64,000 bases of DNA, taken from assembly GCA_051530055.1 (NCBI GenBank), contig CM121342.1, positions 434,001 through 498,000 on the forward strand. Reading direction: 5' to 3'. The position numbers and the translations under genes are program-made. Source of the stretch: Neoechinorhynchus agilis. Lineage: Eukaryota; Acanthocephala. Below the pieces are notes generated by a model, which saw only the letters and a program-made list of their open reading frames with translations, did no database searches and was not told the origin of the DNA. This document shows, one piece after another, positions 1 through 11,904 of the stretch (the first letter of the stretch is position 1; every line of letters begins with the position of its first letter).

Positions 1-1850
1 CCTTTTCGAGGTCAATGAAGACACTGTGCAGCTCTTTCTGCTTTTCATAGCACTTTTCGTACAACTGTCTCATTGCAAATATTGCATCCATGCTACTTCT
101 GGCTGGCATAAAGCCTCGCTGAATTTGAGATATTGATATTTCACTCCTTAAGCGTCGGTCAACTATTCGCTCGTACAGCTTCATCGTGTGACATCAATTT
201 GATTCTTCTGTAGCAGTTGCAATCTCTGACATCCTCTTTTCTTTTGAAAATCGGGATCATAATGCTGCGCCTCCATTCGTCTGGAATCCGTTCAGCATCA
301 AAGATATGTCGTACAAATTTAGTCAATAAATGAATAGCATTATCCTCCAAGACATTCCAGACCTCTATCGGTATTTCATCCGGTCCAGTTCCTTTACCGT
401 TTTTCATTTTGGAAAGAGCTATCCTGATTTCGTTATTCGATATGGTTTGTACTAATCCTTGATTCGATCTTTCATTTCCACTTTTTCTTCCGCGATTTTC
501 GGAATTCAGAAGTTGTTCGAAATAACTTTTACATCTCTCTCGGATATTTTCATCGTTGTGTAAAACATCACCGTCGTTATCTTTGACTTCCCTCACACTC
601 TTTACGTTTTTCGATTTTCGGTCTTTGATTCTTGCAACTTTGAATACATACGAATTTCCTTCATCCTCCTGTATCCTCGAATAGAAAGCCGCCTCTGCTT
701 CTTGCTTCGAAATCAACACCGCTACCTTTGCTCTTCTTTTGGCCTCCCTGTATATTTTCTTGTTTTCTTCAGATCTATCAAGGTCCATCTTCTTTTTGGC
801 CTCTTTTTTGGCTGTCGCTGCTATTCGGACTGCATCGTTCCACCACCAAGCTGTCCTTTTAGGTCCTTTTCTCCCGGAGGTCTGTCCGAAAGTTTCCTTT
901 CCGGCGCACCGTATGAAGTCTGCTGTTTTAATCCACCAAACATTAGGGTCCCCGATGTCATAATCTATATTGCCGATCACCATCTTCTTGAACTTGTCTC
1001 GACTTTGCGGTTCTTCGAGGCGCCACCATTTGATCTTGCGATTTGTCTAATATTTTCTTCGATTGATGTTTAGAATTCGAAGATCAATCAATAGTGGTCG
1101 ATGTTCTGTGGTGCATATTTCTCCTAAAACCATTTTTGAGACTAACTTCTTTCCATTTACTCTGTGGATACAGAATGTAGTCGATTTGAGTTTGCCGTCC
1201 ACCGATACTATATGTAACGAGGCGTCTCGTCGATTTCTGAAAAAATGTGTTTGCGATCCTCAAATCGTTTGCTAATGCGAAATCCACAATACATTCTCCC
1301 TCCTGATTTCTGTTTCCGAGGCATTTTCCACCATGCACTTGGTGACATCCTGCGTTTTCAGCTCCCGCATGACCATTGAAATCCCCACAAACAGCGTATC
1401 GATCCTCTTTCGTTACATTTCGCATAACGTCATACAAGTCTTCCAAAAATTCGTCTTTCTCCTGCTGTGGAAGGCCGGCTTGTGGAGCATAACAGGACAC
1501 TATTACCATACATTGACCTCCAAGATCTATCTTCATCCACGTCATTCTATCGCTTTTTCGGTTCACTTCGATCATTCCGCCTGTATACGTGTTGCTCAAA
1601 ACTACTCCGATCCCATTTCGTTCGGTTGATGTACCATTGTAGTACAACTTATAACCATCGCCCAATTTCCTTCGCTTTTGATCCCTTCCACCTCAATTCT
1701 TGGACGTAGAATACCAATCTTTCTTCGCCTCATCATATCTACAACCTCCATTTATTTCCCCGTCATCGTACCCACATTGAGGGTTTCAACTCTTATATTT
1801 CGCTGCTTCGTACATTTTTGCTCTTTCGTTAACTTATACACAGAGTCTGA
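1..1850 (-). mobile_element. RTE-type LINE (family A, copy 1), left-truncated by window edge
   Basis: Minus-strand pieces read in LINE order. An apurinic-type endonuclease lies at about 1665-1084, with the core GDFNGHAG and a C-terminal TQIDYIL motif, and a reverse-transcriptase N-terminal region lies at about 983-159 (NGKGTGPDEIPIEVW, then IPDEWRRSIMIPIFK). Translation of bases 1-180 on the minus strand continues with a QRGFMPARSSMDAIFA block and an FIDLEK block, so the palm domain lies beyond the window start. The 5' part near 1800-1700 contains MMRRRKIGIL, matching copy 2 at 43.9 kb (LMRRRKIQIL), which shows both belong to one family. The element copies itself by target-primed reverse transcription. 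The frame is interrupted several times, so this copy is dead. Confidence 0.85.
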
Positions 1851-1899
1851 GCGTATTCTCTGCGCGTCGCCTACGGGGGACGCCCTAGTTCAAGAATCC

Positions 1900-2200
1900 C
1901 TGGAGGTGCAGCCAGTGCAGCGGAAGGGGGGAAGTTACGAAAATATAGAGATTTAGCCAGGGCCCACTATTTTGTCCCCTTCGGAGTAGAGACGTATGGA
2001 GCGCTTGGCAGCTCGGCACTCTGCTCCAGGATCTTTCGAAGAAATTGAGAGAAACGACCGACGATGCACGGGCAGGTGTATTCCTGTGACAAAATATCTC
2101 GCTTGCAATACAACGAGGCAATGCTGCTAGCGTGATAGCGACAGCTGAGGAAGGAGAGAAGCTCCAATTTTGCGGACGGTGGTGATTGCACGTTTTGTAC
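1900..2200 (+). mobile_element. C-terminal scrap of reverse-transcriptase element E
   Basis: In different plus frames I read YRDLARAHYFVPFGVETYGA followed by a LAIQRGNAASV block. From general knowledge, a FVPxxVET..G.FG block followed by AIQRGNAASV is the conserved tail of a group of invertebrate reverse-transcriptase ORFs. The same group supplies element E at 11.9-13.0 kb and 23.1-23.8 kb on the minus strand, although those copies do not overlap this tail region. Only about 300 bp is recognisable and at least one frame change is present. Assignment to the same family is inference. Confidence 0.45.
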
Positions 2201-2570
2201 TTTTAATTGCTTAGAATAAAAGTTTGATGTTTTTCGATTTTATTGGAGCAAAATGTTTTACAGCCGGATGCCCCTGTCCATTGATGATAAAAGACGAACT
2301 GCTCCTCTGACATCTCCGTCTGCGAGTATCGACGAAACGCGTCTAGTAAGCAACGGATTTGAGTTTCGGCGGTGGTCAGGCACCAGGACACACTCCTTAC
2401 GTAGCTCGCATGTTGTCGAAATGTATTTAGTAAAATTTTCGTCAAAAGAACTTATTAGCTCTTTTATTTTTTGTCAGAAATCCCTCAGAAACATCACCAG
2501 CGGAAAGCACTAGTCTAGGGAACGCAAAGAGACACATCTACGAGAACTCTGAGTTAGTTTGCTCGTGACC
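2201..2570. other. No gene recognised
   Basis: AT-rich sequence between the reverse-transcriptase scrap and the tandem repeat. Short open frames on both strands show no recognisable motif, and no RNA gene is visible. Confidence 0.5.
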
Positions 2571-4020
2571 CTTGGGAAAATCTGTTCTCTATATAGCCCC
2601 CGAGCTATCGTTTGTCTACTACTAGGTGACTAAATTTTCTAAATATAGTTAAGATTGGAGCAGATTTCGCGCTGTTTTCCGATTTTCCTTGTTCCCTTTA
2701 GTAAAATCTGTTTTCTTTATTGGCCGCATTTTTGGGTTTTTTTAAAGGCCTATATAGCGGATAGTTTTTCTGGTCCCTGTTCGGTTACCACTAGTTGAAA
2801 ATCGTTCGGATATTCAGCAGATTATAGAAGATTTCGCGCTGTTTTTCGAATAAACTGATGTTTTGCACGGCTTCTCTGCGTATCCTTTTCTTATCAAACG
2901 TTCTACATGTAAAATTAATGCCCTTTATCCTTGGGAAAGTCTACTCTCTATAGTTCACGCATTTATCGCTTGTCTTGACCTACGACGTTATGATTTTTTA
3001 ATTATATCAAGTGGATCCCTTTTCTGGCCCATTTTTGATTACCATTTAATAATCCTGTTGATATTCTTACAATTACAGGAAATTTCGCTCTTTTTTGATT
3101 AGGCTTATGTTTTCTGCAGTTTCTATATTAAATCTTCGGCCTATAAAACTTTTGAAATGTAAAATTTTTGAAATGTACTGCAGGGAAAATCTGTTCTCTA
3201 TATTGCTCGCATTTGTCACTTATCTTGACCTACGACGTGATCATTTTAACAACTATTTAAAGCAGATCTCCGTTCTCGCCCTCTGTCAATTGCTGCCAGT
3301 TGAAAATCTTCGCGATACTTAGGATGTTATAGAAGAGTTCGCGCTGTTTTTCAATGAAACTAATGATGATAACTTTTTAATTGTAAAATTATTGCTTTTT
3401 TACCTATGGGAAAATCTATTGTAAATATTGCCCGAATTAATCGCTTGTCTTGACCTATGATGTGATCATTTTTCATAACATTATAAAGCTAATTTCTTTT
3501 CTGGTCCCTTTTCGATCACTATCAGCTGAAAATCTTCTGGGTATTAATGAGATTATAGGAGATTTCGCGCTGTCTTTCGATTAAACTAATGTTTTTCGCG
3601 GATTCTTTATTCAATCTTCCACCTGTCAAATTTTTTCTAAATGCTTAATTATTGGTCTTTATCCATGGCAAAATCTGTTGTTAATATTGCCCGCATTTAT
3701 CGCTTGTCTTGACCTACGACGTTATCATTTCCTTTAAAATATAAAGAGGATCACTTTTCTGTCCCCTTTTCGATTACTACAAGTTTAAAATCTTTTGGAT
3801 ATTCCTGAAATTTTAAAAGAATTCACTCTTTTTTGATGAAGCTATTGTTTTGCGCGGTTTCTCTATACAATCTTTGGCCTTTCAAACTTTTTGAATGTAT
3901 TTTTTCCTTGTTCCCTTGGGAAAATCTGCTCTCTATATTGCCCTCATTTGTTGCTTGTCTTGACTTGCGATGTAATCACTTTATTATAACCATTTAAAGC
4001 TGATCTCCTTTCTTGCTCCT
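2571..4020. repeat. Tandem repeat, about six diverged copies of ~250 bp
   Basis: A phrase resembling GGGAAAATCTGTTCTCTATA, followed by a CTTGTCTTGACCTACGACG-like block, recurs near 2571, 2931, 3183, 3405, 3664 and 3914, so spacing is about 222-260 bp with a longer first interval. Between these blocks every copy also carries a TTTCGCGCTGTTTTTCGAT-like segment. Copies differ by many substitutions and small indels, so the array is old. No open frame is conserved between copies. Confidence 0.85.
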
Positions 4021-4379
4021 TGTAGTGAGACAAATGTGAGATTATGATGCTGGAAATGATGTATCGGTTAAAGAGGAAAAAGGAAGGAGAGTGTAGTCTG
4101 ACATTTGATAAGAAAATGCGGTTAATAACTGATAAAGGACTGATCAATGAAAATGAATTCTTGAAAAAATAAGTTTTGATTTAAACATGACCTGAAATCC
4201 AACTTACGACCGATAGTAAAGACCAGGCGAATAGAATGCTCTTGAATATACCTTTCTCTAAAGAGAATTCGCCATTTAAGATCAATGAATTTCGTAGATT
4301 GCGTCAGAGGCGAATTTTATTCAGTATGCGCATTTTATTCGCAAATGTATTAAAAAATCGATATTACAATAAATGGCCG

Positions 4380-4386
4380 TATAAAT
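4380..4386 (+). promoter_or_regulatory. Candidate TATA box
   Basis: TATAAAT lies 47 bp upstream of the ATG at 4433. That spacing fits a TATA box with a short leader of about 20 nt for the small secreted-protein gene. The surroundings are AT-rich, so a chance match is possible. Confidence 0.4.
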
Positions 4387-4432
4387 TTACAACCTAAAAA
4401 AGTTGTGTCGACTTAAAACTCCTCGGATCACG

Positions 4433-4744
4433 ATGTATCTACGTTGTACTCAATTAGTAGTCATCTTCGTTTTGATCGCTTTTAATATCGTGAGCAAAGC
4501 TTCTACAACTGAGCATCTTGAAACGCATCCAGAAAATGTTAATAAAGGGGAAATCGAAAAGACAGGTCGAAACCCTCGTTCGCCACAATCATATACACAC
4601 CCAGATTTTTTGTCGGATATGGATTCCGACTCGGATGATTCCGATTACGACTACGGTTGTTATCGAAATGATGAGCATTGTGGAGAACGAAAACCCAACC
4701 GATTTCATGAGATTTATGACGAAAAGGATGAAGCTATGGTTTAA
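4433..4744 (+). CDS. Small acidic secreted protein, unknown function
   Basis: A 103-residue frame starting at ATG 4433; the open frame extends 30 bases upstream but without an ATG. Residues about 5-24 are strongly hydrophobic (TQLVVIFVLIAFNIVSKAS) and look like a cleaved signal peptide. The mature part is hydrophilic, with a run of Asp/Ser/Tyr around residues 63-77 (DMDSDSDDSDYDYG) and two cysteines close together (GCYRNDEHCG) that could form one disulphide. No known family is recognised. A TATA-like box sits 47 bp upstream and an ATTAAA polyadenylation-type signal 30 bp downstream, which supports a real single-exon gene. Alternatives are a chance ORF or one exon of a larger gene. Confidence 0.55.
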   Translation: MYLRCTQLVVIFVLIAFNIVSKASTTEHLETHPENVNKGEIEKTGRNPRSPQSYTHPDFLSDMDSDSDDSDYDYGCYRNDEHCGERKPNRFHEIYDEKDEAMV

Positions 4745-4773
4745 AGACGATTTTGATAAACGAGTTGTGCCGC

Positions 4774-4779
4774 ATTAAA
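4774..4779 (+). promoter_or_regulatory. Candidate polyadenylation signal ATTAAA
   Basis: ATTAAA starts 30 bp after the stop codon of the small secreted-protein gene. It is a common variant of AATAAA. The sequence is AT-rich, so the match is weak evidence by itself. Confidence 0.35.
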
Positions 4780-5084
4780 ATGTTAAAAAAGTTTTGATTG
4801 TTTTCCTCGGTTCCTCCTTTTCTTTCTGTATTTGATTCGCAACTGATAATTTCTAAAATTACTATTATTGTTTTTAGTATTGGTTAAAGTACTGAGTAAT
4901 AAAGACCTGTTCCTGACCATTAAATTTTTAAATGACTACAGAAGTGCATTATCTTCCCTAAAGTGCAGAGCGGGGCATACATTGCCGAAGAATTCGAGAA
5001 ACAATAGCAACCTCAATAACGAACAGAGAAAAAGAAAGGATATCTCGTCAACGGCACTTTTAGTCTACCATTCAAGAGGTTTAT

Positions 5085-7517
5085 TTATTTGCAAACGTTA
5101 TTGCATTGATCCCCCGATTTCAGCAATCCCTTAGTGCTCACAATATACATTGGAACGGCACCGACGAATCCTCCTGCTTGGACGGTGACACCAAACCAAA
5201 ATAATTTTGTTGAATCCAGCTGACTAATGGTGTTTGCGATTTGAATTCGGATGAAGGATAGTGTGAGCTGTGCAGTGAACCACGAAACAAGCTAGGAATT
5301 CGTGTTAAAATTACACGATCGAATACTGCTCACATACCACAATGACAGATCCTTTTTGAGATCCATTCCAAAAAGGACATGGACTCATGATACTTGTAGC
5401 GACAATAACACTAACTGGCAAGCATCCAAATATAAATATTCCAACAAGCGGATAGACTTCAAGTTTAAGTTTAGGCCAAATCATCTTTGGCAGGAGAGAA
5501 ATCGAACTTGCGATCGGGTCTAAAAAAATTATAACGTTTAAAAGGGATAAATATCGCTATTGTTTGCATTAATATTTTAAATATCGATTCTGGTCCATTT
5601 CGTACTTTCGCATGTCTTCTTAACTACGTGGTCCACGAGTTAATTAACTTATCTAAGGTAATAATTGCGTAGATTTTTACGGCGATGGTCTATCAAATTG
5701 TATTTTCTGAGGTTTTAGTTGTAAAGTAGCTGCACATTTGAAGGATGAGATAAGTTAGGTATTATGATATCATTTAAAAGCAAACCATTAAGCGAGAATT
5801 AATATTCTACCTTAGAGTACGATTCTCTAGGAGGTTCAAAATGCAAGTCAGATGAACGCCACGGTCAAAAATCAAAATTTTCGAGATATCAATAAAACGA
5901 ATGATTAGCACTTACTTAGTATGCTTCCTATATAATAAACGACGTGACCATAAGGAATCAAGGAATACGACGACAATGTAGGCAATATACCGAATAGAAT
6001 GCAATTGATTGGAAGAGACAAGATTAGTAAGCGACGGCATTCGATTTCGTCTTTTGGTTTTGGAAGGAGAGCTTGCCTTGAATGTTCTTCGCTTGGAAAA
6101 GATTGTGCTTCTGTGAACCATCCATTGAACTCACGTCTTAAGAGGATGAATGCAGACAGAGAGATGCAGCAGATTATTGCAATGACAATAAAGAATACGC
6201 GAACACTAAATCTTGGCGGAATAATATCGACGACAAGACTGCCATTTAAGTTGTTTTCTTTATAAGTACAATTTATCTCCCCGATTCCTTGAACAAGAGC
6301 CAGAGATGGGGGCAGTAAGGTGCCGATCGATTCTCCAAGCAAAACAGCGTTCACGAATTTCGTTTTGTATTTCTTCATGTAATCCATATAGGAAATACTA
6401 GACGCTGTATCCACTAACGCAAGAACAAAAACTGTAACGAGAAGTACTACACTTTTGCTATTATGGATCTTTTGCCAGGCGAATGCAATTACGATGCAAG
6501 AGATCATTGAAACAATTATACTGGTGTATCGCGACGATTAATAATAAATTCAAGTAAGGTGCTACTTCTTAGCATATTTAAACGATTTAAACATGTATAT
6601 TTGACGAAAAAACGATGGTATTTAGCATAAGGCTTAACGAAATCATTAATGCATTTTATCAATTTTTGTCTTCAAACATTAGTTTTAATTAATAAGATAT
6701 CTTTCTATCGCCTAATTTTAGAAAGTTATTTTGTATCTTTTATGCAATCAAAATCTTTTTAAAAATGTCGGAGACGTTCTAAGAGACAAAATTTACGAAA
6801 AACTGGAATAATAGAAATCATCGTCATGATCAGGTGCTAAATGTCACAAAAAGTGACAATAACCTTTTAATTGGAGCAACCAAAAGCATTGACTAATTTG
6901 TGACCACAATGTTTACAGACTAAAAGTAATCGTAAGAGTAATCTTAATAGTTGTTACCGTATCCTTAAAACCTTTTGCTCATATATTTAAGCGAACAAAT
7001 TGATATAAGCATTGGAACTGATAAAATATAATGTTATTTTGCAATTGAGTGGTCTCAATTAAATCTCGAAATAAGAGGACGGAGATCCAAAACTGCATGA
7101 AAATTTATGTCGGTTATCTTTGCCTCGTCAATGAATACTATTGTTTGAGCAAATAAATGTCCGAAACCGATAACTGTCAACAGATTAATCGGCGCTTTAA
7201 ATCAATGGTACTTGGTTCATTTCGTCCTCCGAATCGTCGGTCTTTGCACTCCTTACAAAAGGAATTAATGACCACAATCTCATCAGCCATTGATATCGGT
7301 GTCGCTGCTTAATGGTTTTATAAAGTACAATTGAAAGTGGAGCGATATTGCCTATTTGAATAAGTAAAGACATAATTGATGGTAACTTCCATCCTTCCGG
7401 TGCACTGTCAATAATAAGCGGTAGCTCGACAAATAGAGAATTTATATCAATCCATGTAGATGTACCGAGTAAACAAATAAGAAGGTAAACGATTCGAAGC
7501 ACAAAAATTTCAAGCAT
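5085..7517 (-). CDS. Riboflavin transporter, SLC52 (RFVT) family, four exons
   Basis: Multi-pass plasma-membrane carrier for vitamin B2. Exon 1 (7517 to about 7210) encodes the family N-terminus: STWIDINSLFVELPLI followed by PEGWKLPSIMSLLIQIGN, closely matching human RFVT proteins (NGIWVELP..., LPEGW.LPS). Exon 2 (6520-5916) holds the middle helices including SLALVQGIGEINC. Exon 3 (5519-5338) begins NPIASSISLL and contains MSPCPFWNGSQKG. Exon 4 (5291-5085) carries VSWFTAQLTLSF and the GGFVGAVPMYIVS tail. Splice sites for exons 2/3 (GTAAGT..TTTTAG, 396 nt) and 3/4 (GTATGT..CCTAG, 46 nt) join in frame. The exon 1/2 junction is unresolved: phase 2 is needed, visible donors are weak, and a mini-exon is possible. 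The start ATG at 7517 matches the family's N-terminus. Length is about 430 residues, normal for the family. AATAAA overlaps the stop codon on the minus strand. Confidence 0.9.
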
Positions 7518-7704
7518 TAAGGTGCTCGTTTGTGTGCAGTTGGAGTTGTGTAATGAGTCGCTTTCTTGTTTTGAGAGGATCACGTTTCGTAACGTAATAT
7601 ACGCAAATTCCGAACTTACAAGAGTGTATCTAAAAAGTTAGTGAGATGAAGCGTGTAGATTGCTCAATGTATTGATAATCAAATAAATTCCAATTATATT
7701 CTTT
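7499..7704 (-). repeat. 5' segment of the SLC52 gene, duplicated at 19.6 kb
   Basis: This stretch covers the start codon (7517), the first six codons and about 187 bp upstream of the transporter gene. A near-copy in the same orientation lies at 19632-19817, immediately upstream of the FLVCR-like gene. The copy differs by a ~20-bp deletion and a few substitutions. Similarity stops at 7704, exactly where the dispersed repeat F begins. Confidence 0.9.
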
Positions 7705-7928
7705 ATTTTTAAGTTTTACTGGCAAGCCGGTATTGTTTTTATCATCATTAAATTTTTAGTTTGTCCCTTCTTGTCCGACTTATTTTTAGGCATAAAGCCA
7801 AACCAATTACATCAGAGAAGTGATATAACCACATAGTCTCTAATGCACGGTTAAAAGTTTGAACATTCCTCCGGATCCTCAGAAACCTCCAGGAGGCGGG
7901 ACTCATCAGTGAGTTTCCTCCCTTCAGC
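7705..7928 (+). repeat. Dispersed repeat F, copy 1 (~224 bp)
   Basis: Begins after a T-rich run with AAGTTTTACTGGCAAGCCGG and ends ...CCTCCCTTCAGC. Further copies are at 43118-43310 (partial, plus an inverted piece), 43631-43850 and 49774-49851 (3' end only). The terminal 28 bp (7901-7928) is identical in three copies although neighbouring elements are decayed. On the minus strand this end contains hammerhead-ribozyme-like strings (see findings). It carries no convincing ORF. It could be a non-autonomous retroelement, a retrozyme-like unit or the terminus of a larger element. Confidence 0.75.
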
Positions 7929-8180
7929 ACCGTAACTATCTCTTCTTATCATGTAGATTGGATAGCCCTTTCCTTTTAGCATGCTCCACAGAAATTCAAG
8001 TTTCTCGCTGAGGGAGTCTTGGTTGGAGCAATAGTTGTAGCCCGGTCAAATAACGACTTAATCTTAGTTACTTTATATTTAATTGGTACCATTGTAATGA
8101 AAGGGGCAATGCTATCCGGTATACCAATCTTCCTGCATCGTCAAATGTTTCGACGCGAGGACTTGGGTTATAGTCTTTAT
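7929..8180 (-). mobile_element. Penelope-like element 2, internal fragment
   Basis: About 250 bp nearly identical to 22803-23054, where the segment precedes a GIY-YIG domain. Minus-strand frames read ITMVPIKYKVTKIKSLFDRA and KGKGYPIYMIRRDSYGA, the linker between reverse transcriptase and endonuclease in Penelope-like elements. It is abutted on the left by repeat F, with a shared GC at the junction, and on the right by the 3' end of LINE B copy 1. Confidence 0.65.
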
Positions 8181-11100
8181 TATTTTTTATTTATTTATTT
8201 AACACGGCCATACAACTAGTAAGATAACAATTAGGGTTTTTCGTTAGTCTAGAAGTTATCGTTGGTCCTTTGTCTGCTCTATTGGACTTCAGGTATTAGG
8301 TCGATCTCAGACCACCTCGGAGGACCAAAAGATCAGATTAATCTTTTATCCTGGTAGTATTACTTTCTTGCCATTAACCTTTTTCTATCTTTATCCATTA
8401 AGAAATTGCTTATTGTAAAAAAGTGTGTGCATCATTGAATTCTAATCGAATTGTGTGGGAGCATTGTGCGTTGAAGTTAGGGTTAGAAGTAGAGGGAAAG
8501 TAGAATACCTGTTCATTAGATATAAAGAACTTACCTTTATTAGAAAATGAAGAGAAGAATAAGATTTTTCCCAAAAATAAGCGTGAGAGGAAAGAAAAGA
8601 GGCTCATGAATAATTCAAATCAAGATATTTGGCTCTATTGAGAACATATTTGATTTTTAGAAAGGTATTATTAATCGAAGAATTAATTAAAAATCTAAAT
8701 GTCTTGGAGGGGAAGTCGATTCCTAGAACCCTGGTAAATTTCTTAATGTTGGAGGAGTTAAAATTGTGGTATTTAATTAAATTATTGATTAAAACTTTCC
8801 TAGAAGAGAACGAGTTAGTGAGGGGGATAAAAAAGGTTTTATTGGCATTGATGACTAGATTAGCCAATTTCAACTCTGAGCTAAGGGTACTCAGAGCTGC
8901 TTGAATGTTGCATAAAAGAGAGGGACAAGACCTGGCCTTGCAGAAGACAAAGATATCGTCTGCATATATAAGAGGAAGGATACCCCTGGGTAGTTGCGAT
9001 TTCTTAAAGATAAAATAAGGCCGATAAGGAAAAGAGTAGGGGGCAGTGGAGAGCCTTGGGGGACCCCCAAACGGGAAAAGAATTTGGTTTTTGAGGGATC
9101 CACCTCATAATAAAAGGACTTTGATTCAAGTATGTAATTACTTTTGTATATAAGATTCAGAGGAATTTTTAGCTCCTCAAGAGCTTTGTATAAAAAGGTT
9201 CTATCCAAAGCATCAAATGCTTTGTTCAGGTCAAGCTGAATAAGAATTTTTTGAACAAATTTAATATTGTTCATACAGTTAAGGGAATCAAGTAAAGTGT
9301 TAACGCCTTTACCCTTAATAAAACCATGGAAGTAAGAAGGAATAAGCTTCTTAGTTTCCCAAAACGTGTACAAAAGTCTATTTACGACTCTTTCTATGCA
9401 GGAGATTATAGGATTCTGAATTGAAATTACTCTAATATGAGCCGGTTTAGAAATAATACCCTTGGTTTTTGGTAAAAAGACTTTCTTCACTATATTAATA
9501 TGAAGAAGATCATCAAAATCTAGTTTTGTAAATTTTAATTTTAAAAAGAATAAAAATTTAATTTCTTCGCTGGTAGCAGCACGATTCCAATAGAAAATTA
9601 ATGTCTAAGTTCCAAGAGAATAATTTTTTATTAAAAATGGGAAGAGGAGGGCTGCGTAAGCCGAGAATGTATGCGCATTTAAAATTTCCTCAGTCACCTT
9701 GGGATAAGAAATTGAACCAATCCAATTGGCAGCTTTTGCTCTCCAACAAGATGGGTTTTTGTTTAAAATGGTGGACCAAAAACCTTTGCCAAAAGGTTTG
9801 AGATTCACTAGGGTTTTCTTCTCCTGTTCAATCTGAAAGAAGAATTTTTCAGTGTAAAATTTCTTCATGAAGAGTTTTGTTATTAAAAAGATTGGCAATG
9901 ATTGCTTTTTTATAAAAAATATTTGCAGTCCTACATACAGGAGGACGCTTAATGTAAGATTGAGTGATAAGATGTTTCTTTACAGAAAGTAAAATGAGGT
10001 CGTTAAAGATGCTAAGATGAGAGGGATAAAATAGTAACGGAAAGTTCTTTTTAAGAATTGCACTATCCAAAAAGGAGTGCCTGTTTGAACTAAAGTTATG
10101 AAAACATGGAAATTTAGGTAATAAAAAGTCTTTGGATTTAAAGAACGGTCTGAAGCCTGAGAAAAAATTAGTATTGAAGTCCCCAACTATAAAGTCGGGA
10201 TCCCCAAATAATAAGAAGTTAATATACATTTTGGTAAAAGAGTTAACTTTCTTGGGTTGAATATGGAGATTGCATATCGTTAAATGGAGATTAGAGGGTG
10301 AGAAAGAGCCGTATAGAAGGTTTTTAATAGATACAATCTGTATCGCAAAGATCTCGTTCTTCTCCTGAAAGAGCAGCTTGGGGCATACTTATCCAGGATA
10401 AAAGTTGAAGTCCGCCGGAAAATCCTATACTAGATGAGGGTTTAGTAAAACGTGGAGATAAGAGAAAGCACTTATAGTTATTGGATGTAAAAATGGATAA
10501 TGGACCAGTTTCTTGAAAAAAGAGAAGATCCGTATAAGAAGAGTTTAAACAGTCAGAAAGGTGAGTGGGAAGTTTATATGCTCTAGAGGCATTATATGTT
10601 ATAAAAGAAAAATTCGAGTCAGGGGTCCAGAGAGGCTCTGCAATTATATTAAGATCTGTTACGTTTTGGATTTGATTCGTCCAATTCTCTAGAGTATGGT
10701 GAGATTTGTCTTTTCGTAGAAGAGAAATTAAGCATTTCCCTAATTTTATTAAATGAGGTATTTTCTTGTAAGGATAGTCCATTTGCAAGAGAGAGCAAAG
10801 TCCGGATTTGTCAGTCTCTCAACAATCCACGCAAGCATGGATTTTAAGAGAATTCGTTTTCAAAGTTTAAACTCCTTTGGGATGAGGAGTGGGATATAGT
10901 AATAGAATCAGTAGGGAAGGGTGAAATGCCCTCCAAGGTACAATGCTGCACGATTGTTTAGTGTTGTCAGCACTGTGAACTGGATGAGGATTGTAAGTAG
11001 CCCAGCCCATACAAACTTGCACTTCCTAGCAAAAGCTGGATGTCTCTTTCCGCAATTCGCGCAGAGAGGATTATCCTGTGCCTTACGGTCCCTTTTATGG

Positions 11101-11850
11101 TGGGAGCCAGCTCAAAAGATGCATCTCGGCGAAGCCTTGCAGCCTGATTCCGTATGTCCCCATACAGAGCATTTTTGGCATATTGTCAGGTTGAAGTTGT
11201 AAATTGGCTCATGATACATGGAGAAGGTCACCCAGTGTGACGTGATAGCACGACCTGAGGAAGCCAATATGTCTGCAGTCTCCACCGGGGCAGAACAAAG
11301 AAGTGCATATGCTGAAACCGAATTAGGACTGAATAGGTATTTTATCGGTTTCACACCTAATTCCTTCTCCACCAATCGAAAACCTTCTGCATCCAGTTCT
11401 TGAGGCGGATTAAACATTCTAATGGTCACCCTTCTTGAAAGATAAACAAACGTAATATCCAAGCCCGTCAACATTTTGAAAAATAAGTCCCTCCCTTCCG
11501 CATCGAAAAAGCAGAAGATAATATGAAACTTGGCAGCGAATAACCTCTTGATGTTGAAATGCCTAAGAGACGCTTTGCCGCCAGGGACCAAATAACGTGA
11601 AAAATAGGTTCGTGTAAGCTCAGCAGGTGATCTGGTACCCAAAGCTTCCTTTGAGATCTTCACAACAAAATCATCCTTCTAGGTTGGACGTTTAATAATG
11701 TTCGAAACTGGGGCACAATCATTCCTAACTTCACAATCACACGTGAGGGAAATAACTACGTCCGAAACCAGAGGAAAACTTGAACCGGAAAGTATAGTGG
11801 CCATATCTTCCAATATATTAACCTTTCAGAGAAGATATCGGCTGCTTACT
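8181..11850 (-). mobile_element. LINE family B, copy 1 (ORF1, endonuclease, RT)
   Basis: Nearly complete but broken non-LTR retrotransposon on the minus strand. ORF1 (about 11840-11112) encodes an RNA-binding gag-like protein ending in zinc-knuckle cysteines (ICQKCSVWGHTESGC), with the preceding GVKPIKYL block shared by copies 3 and 4. The endonuclease region (10788-9849) includes PDFIVGDFNTNFFSG. The RT (9490-8890) shows PKTKGIISKPAHIRVISIQN, FHGFIKGKG, LIQLDLNKAFDALDR and FSRLGVPQGSPL; the catalytic YADD region is shifted out of frame (FLLYMQT). The C-terminal block RVLGIDFPSKTFRFL lies near 8740. Several frame breaks make it inactive. The 3' untranslated part runs to about 8190. Confidence 0.85.
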
Positions 11851-11904
11851 TGGCTGTTTCTTTGATTTTATCAGAGCGTAAAAATAAACAAAAAATAGCG
11901 CACG

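Noticed and set aside
8019-8219. Hydrophobic ORF, repeated at 22893-23087
   Set aside because: The repetition reflects two copies of the Penelope 2 fragment; the coding strand is the opposite one.
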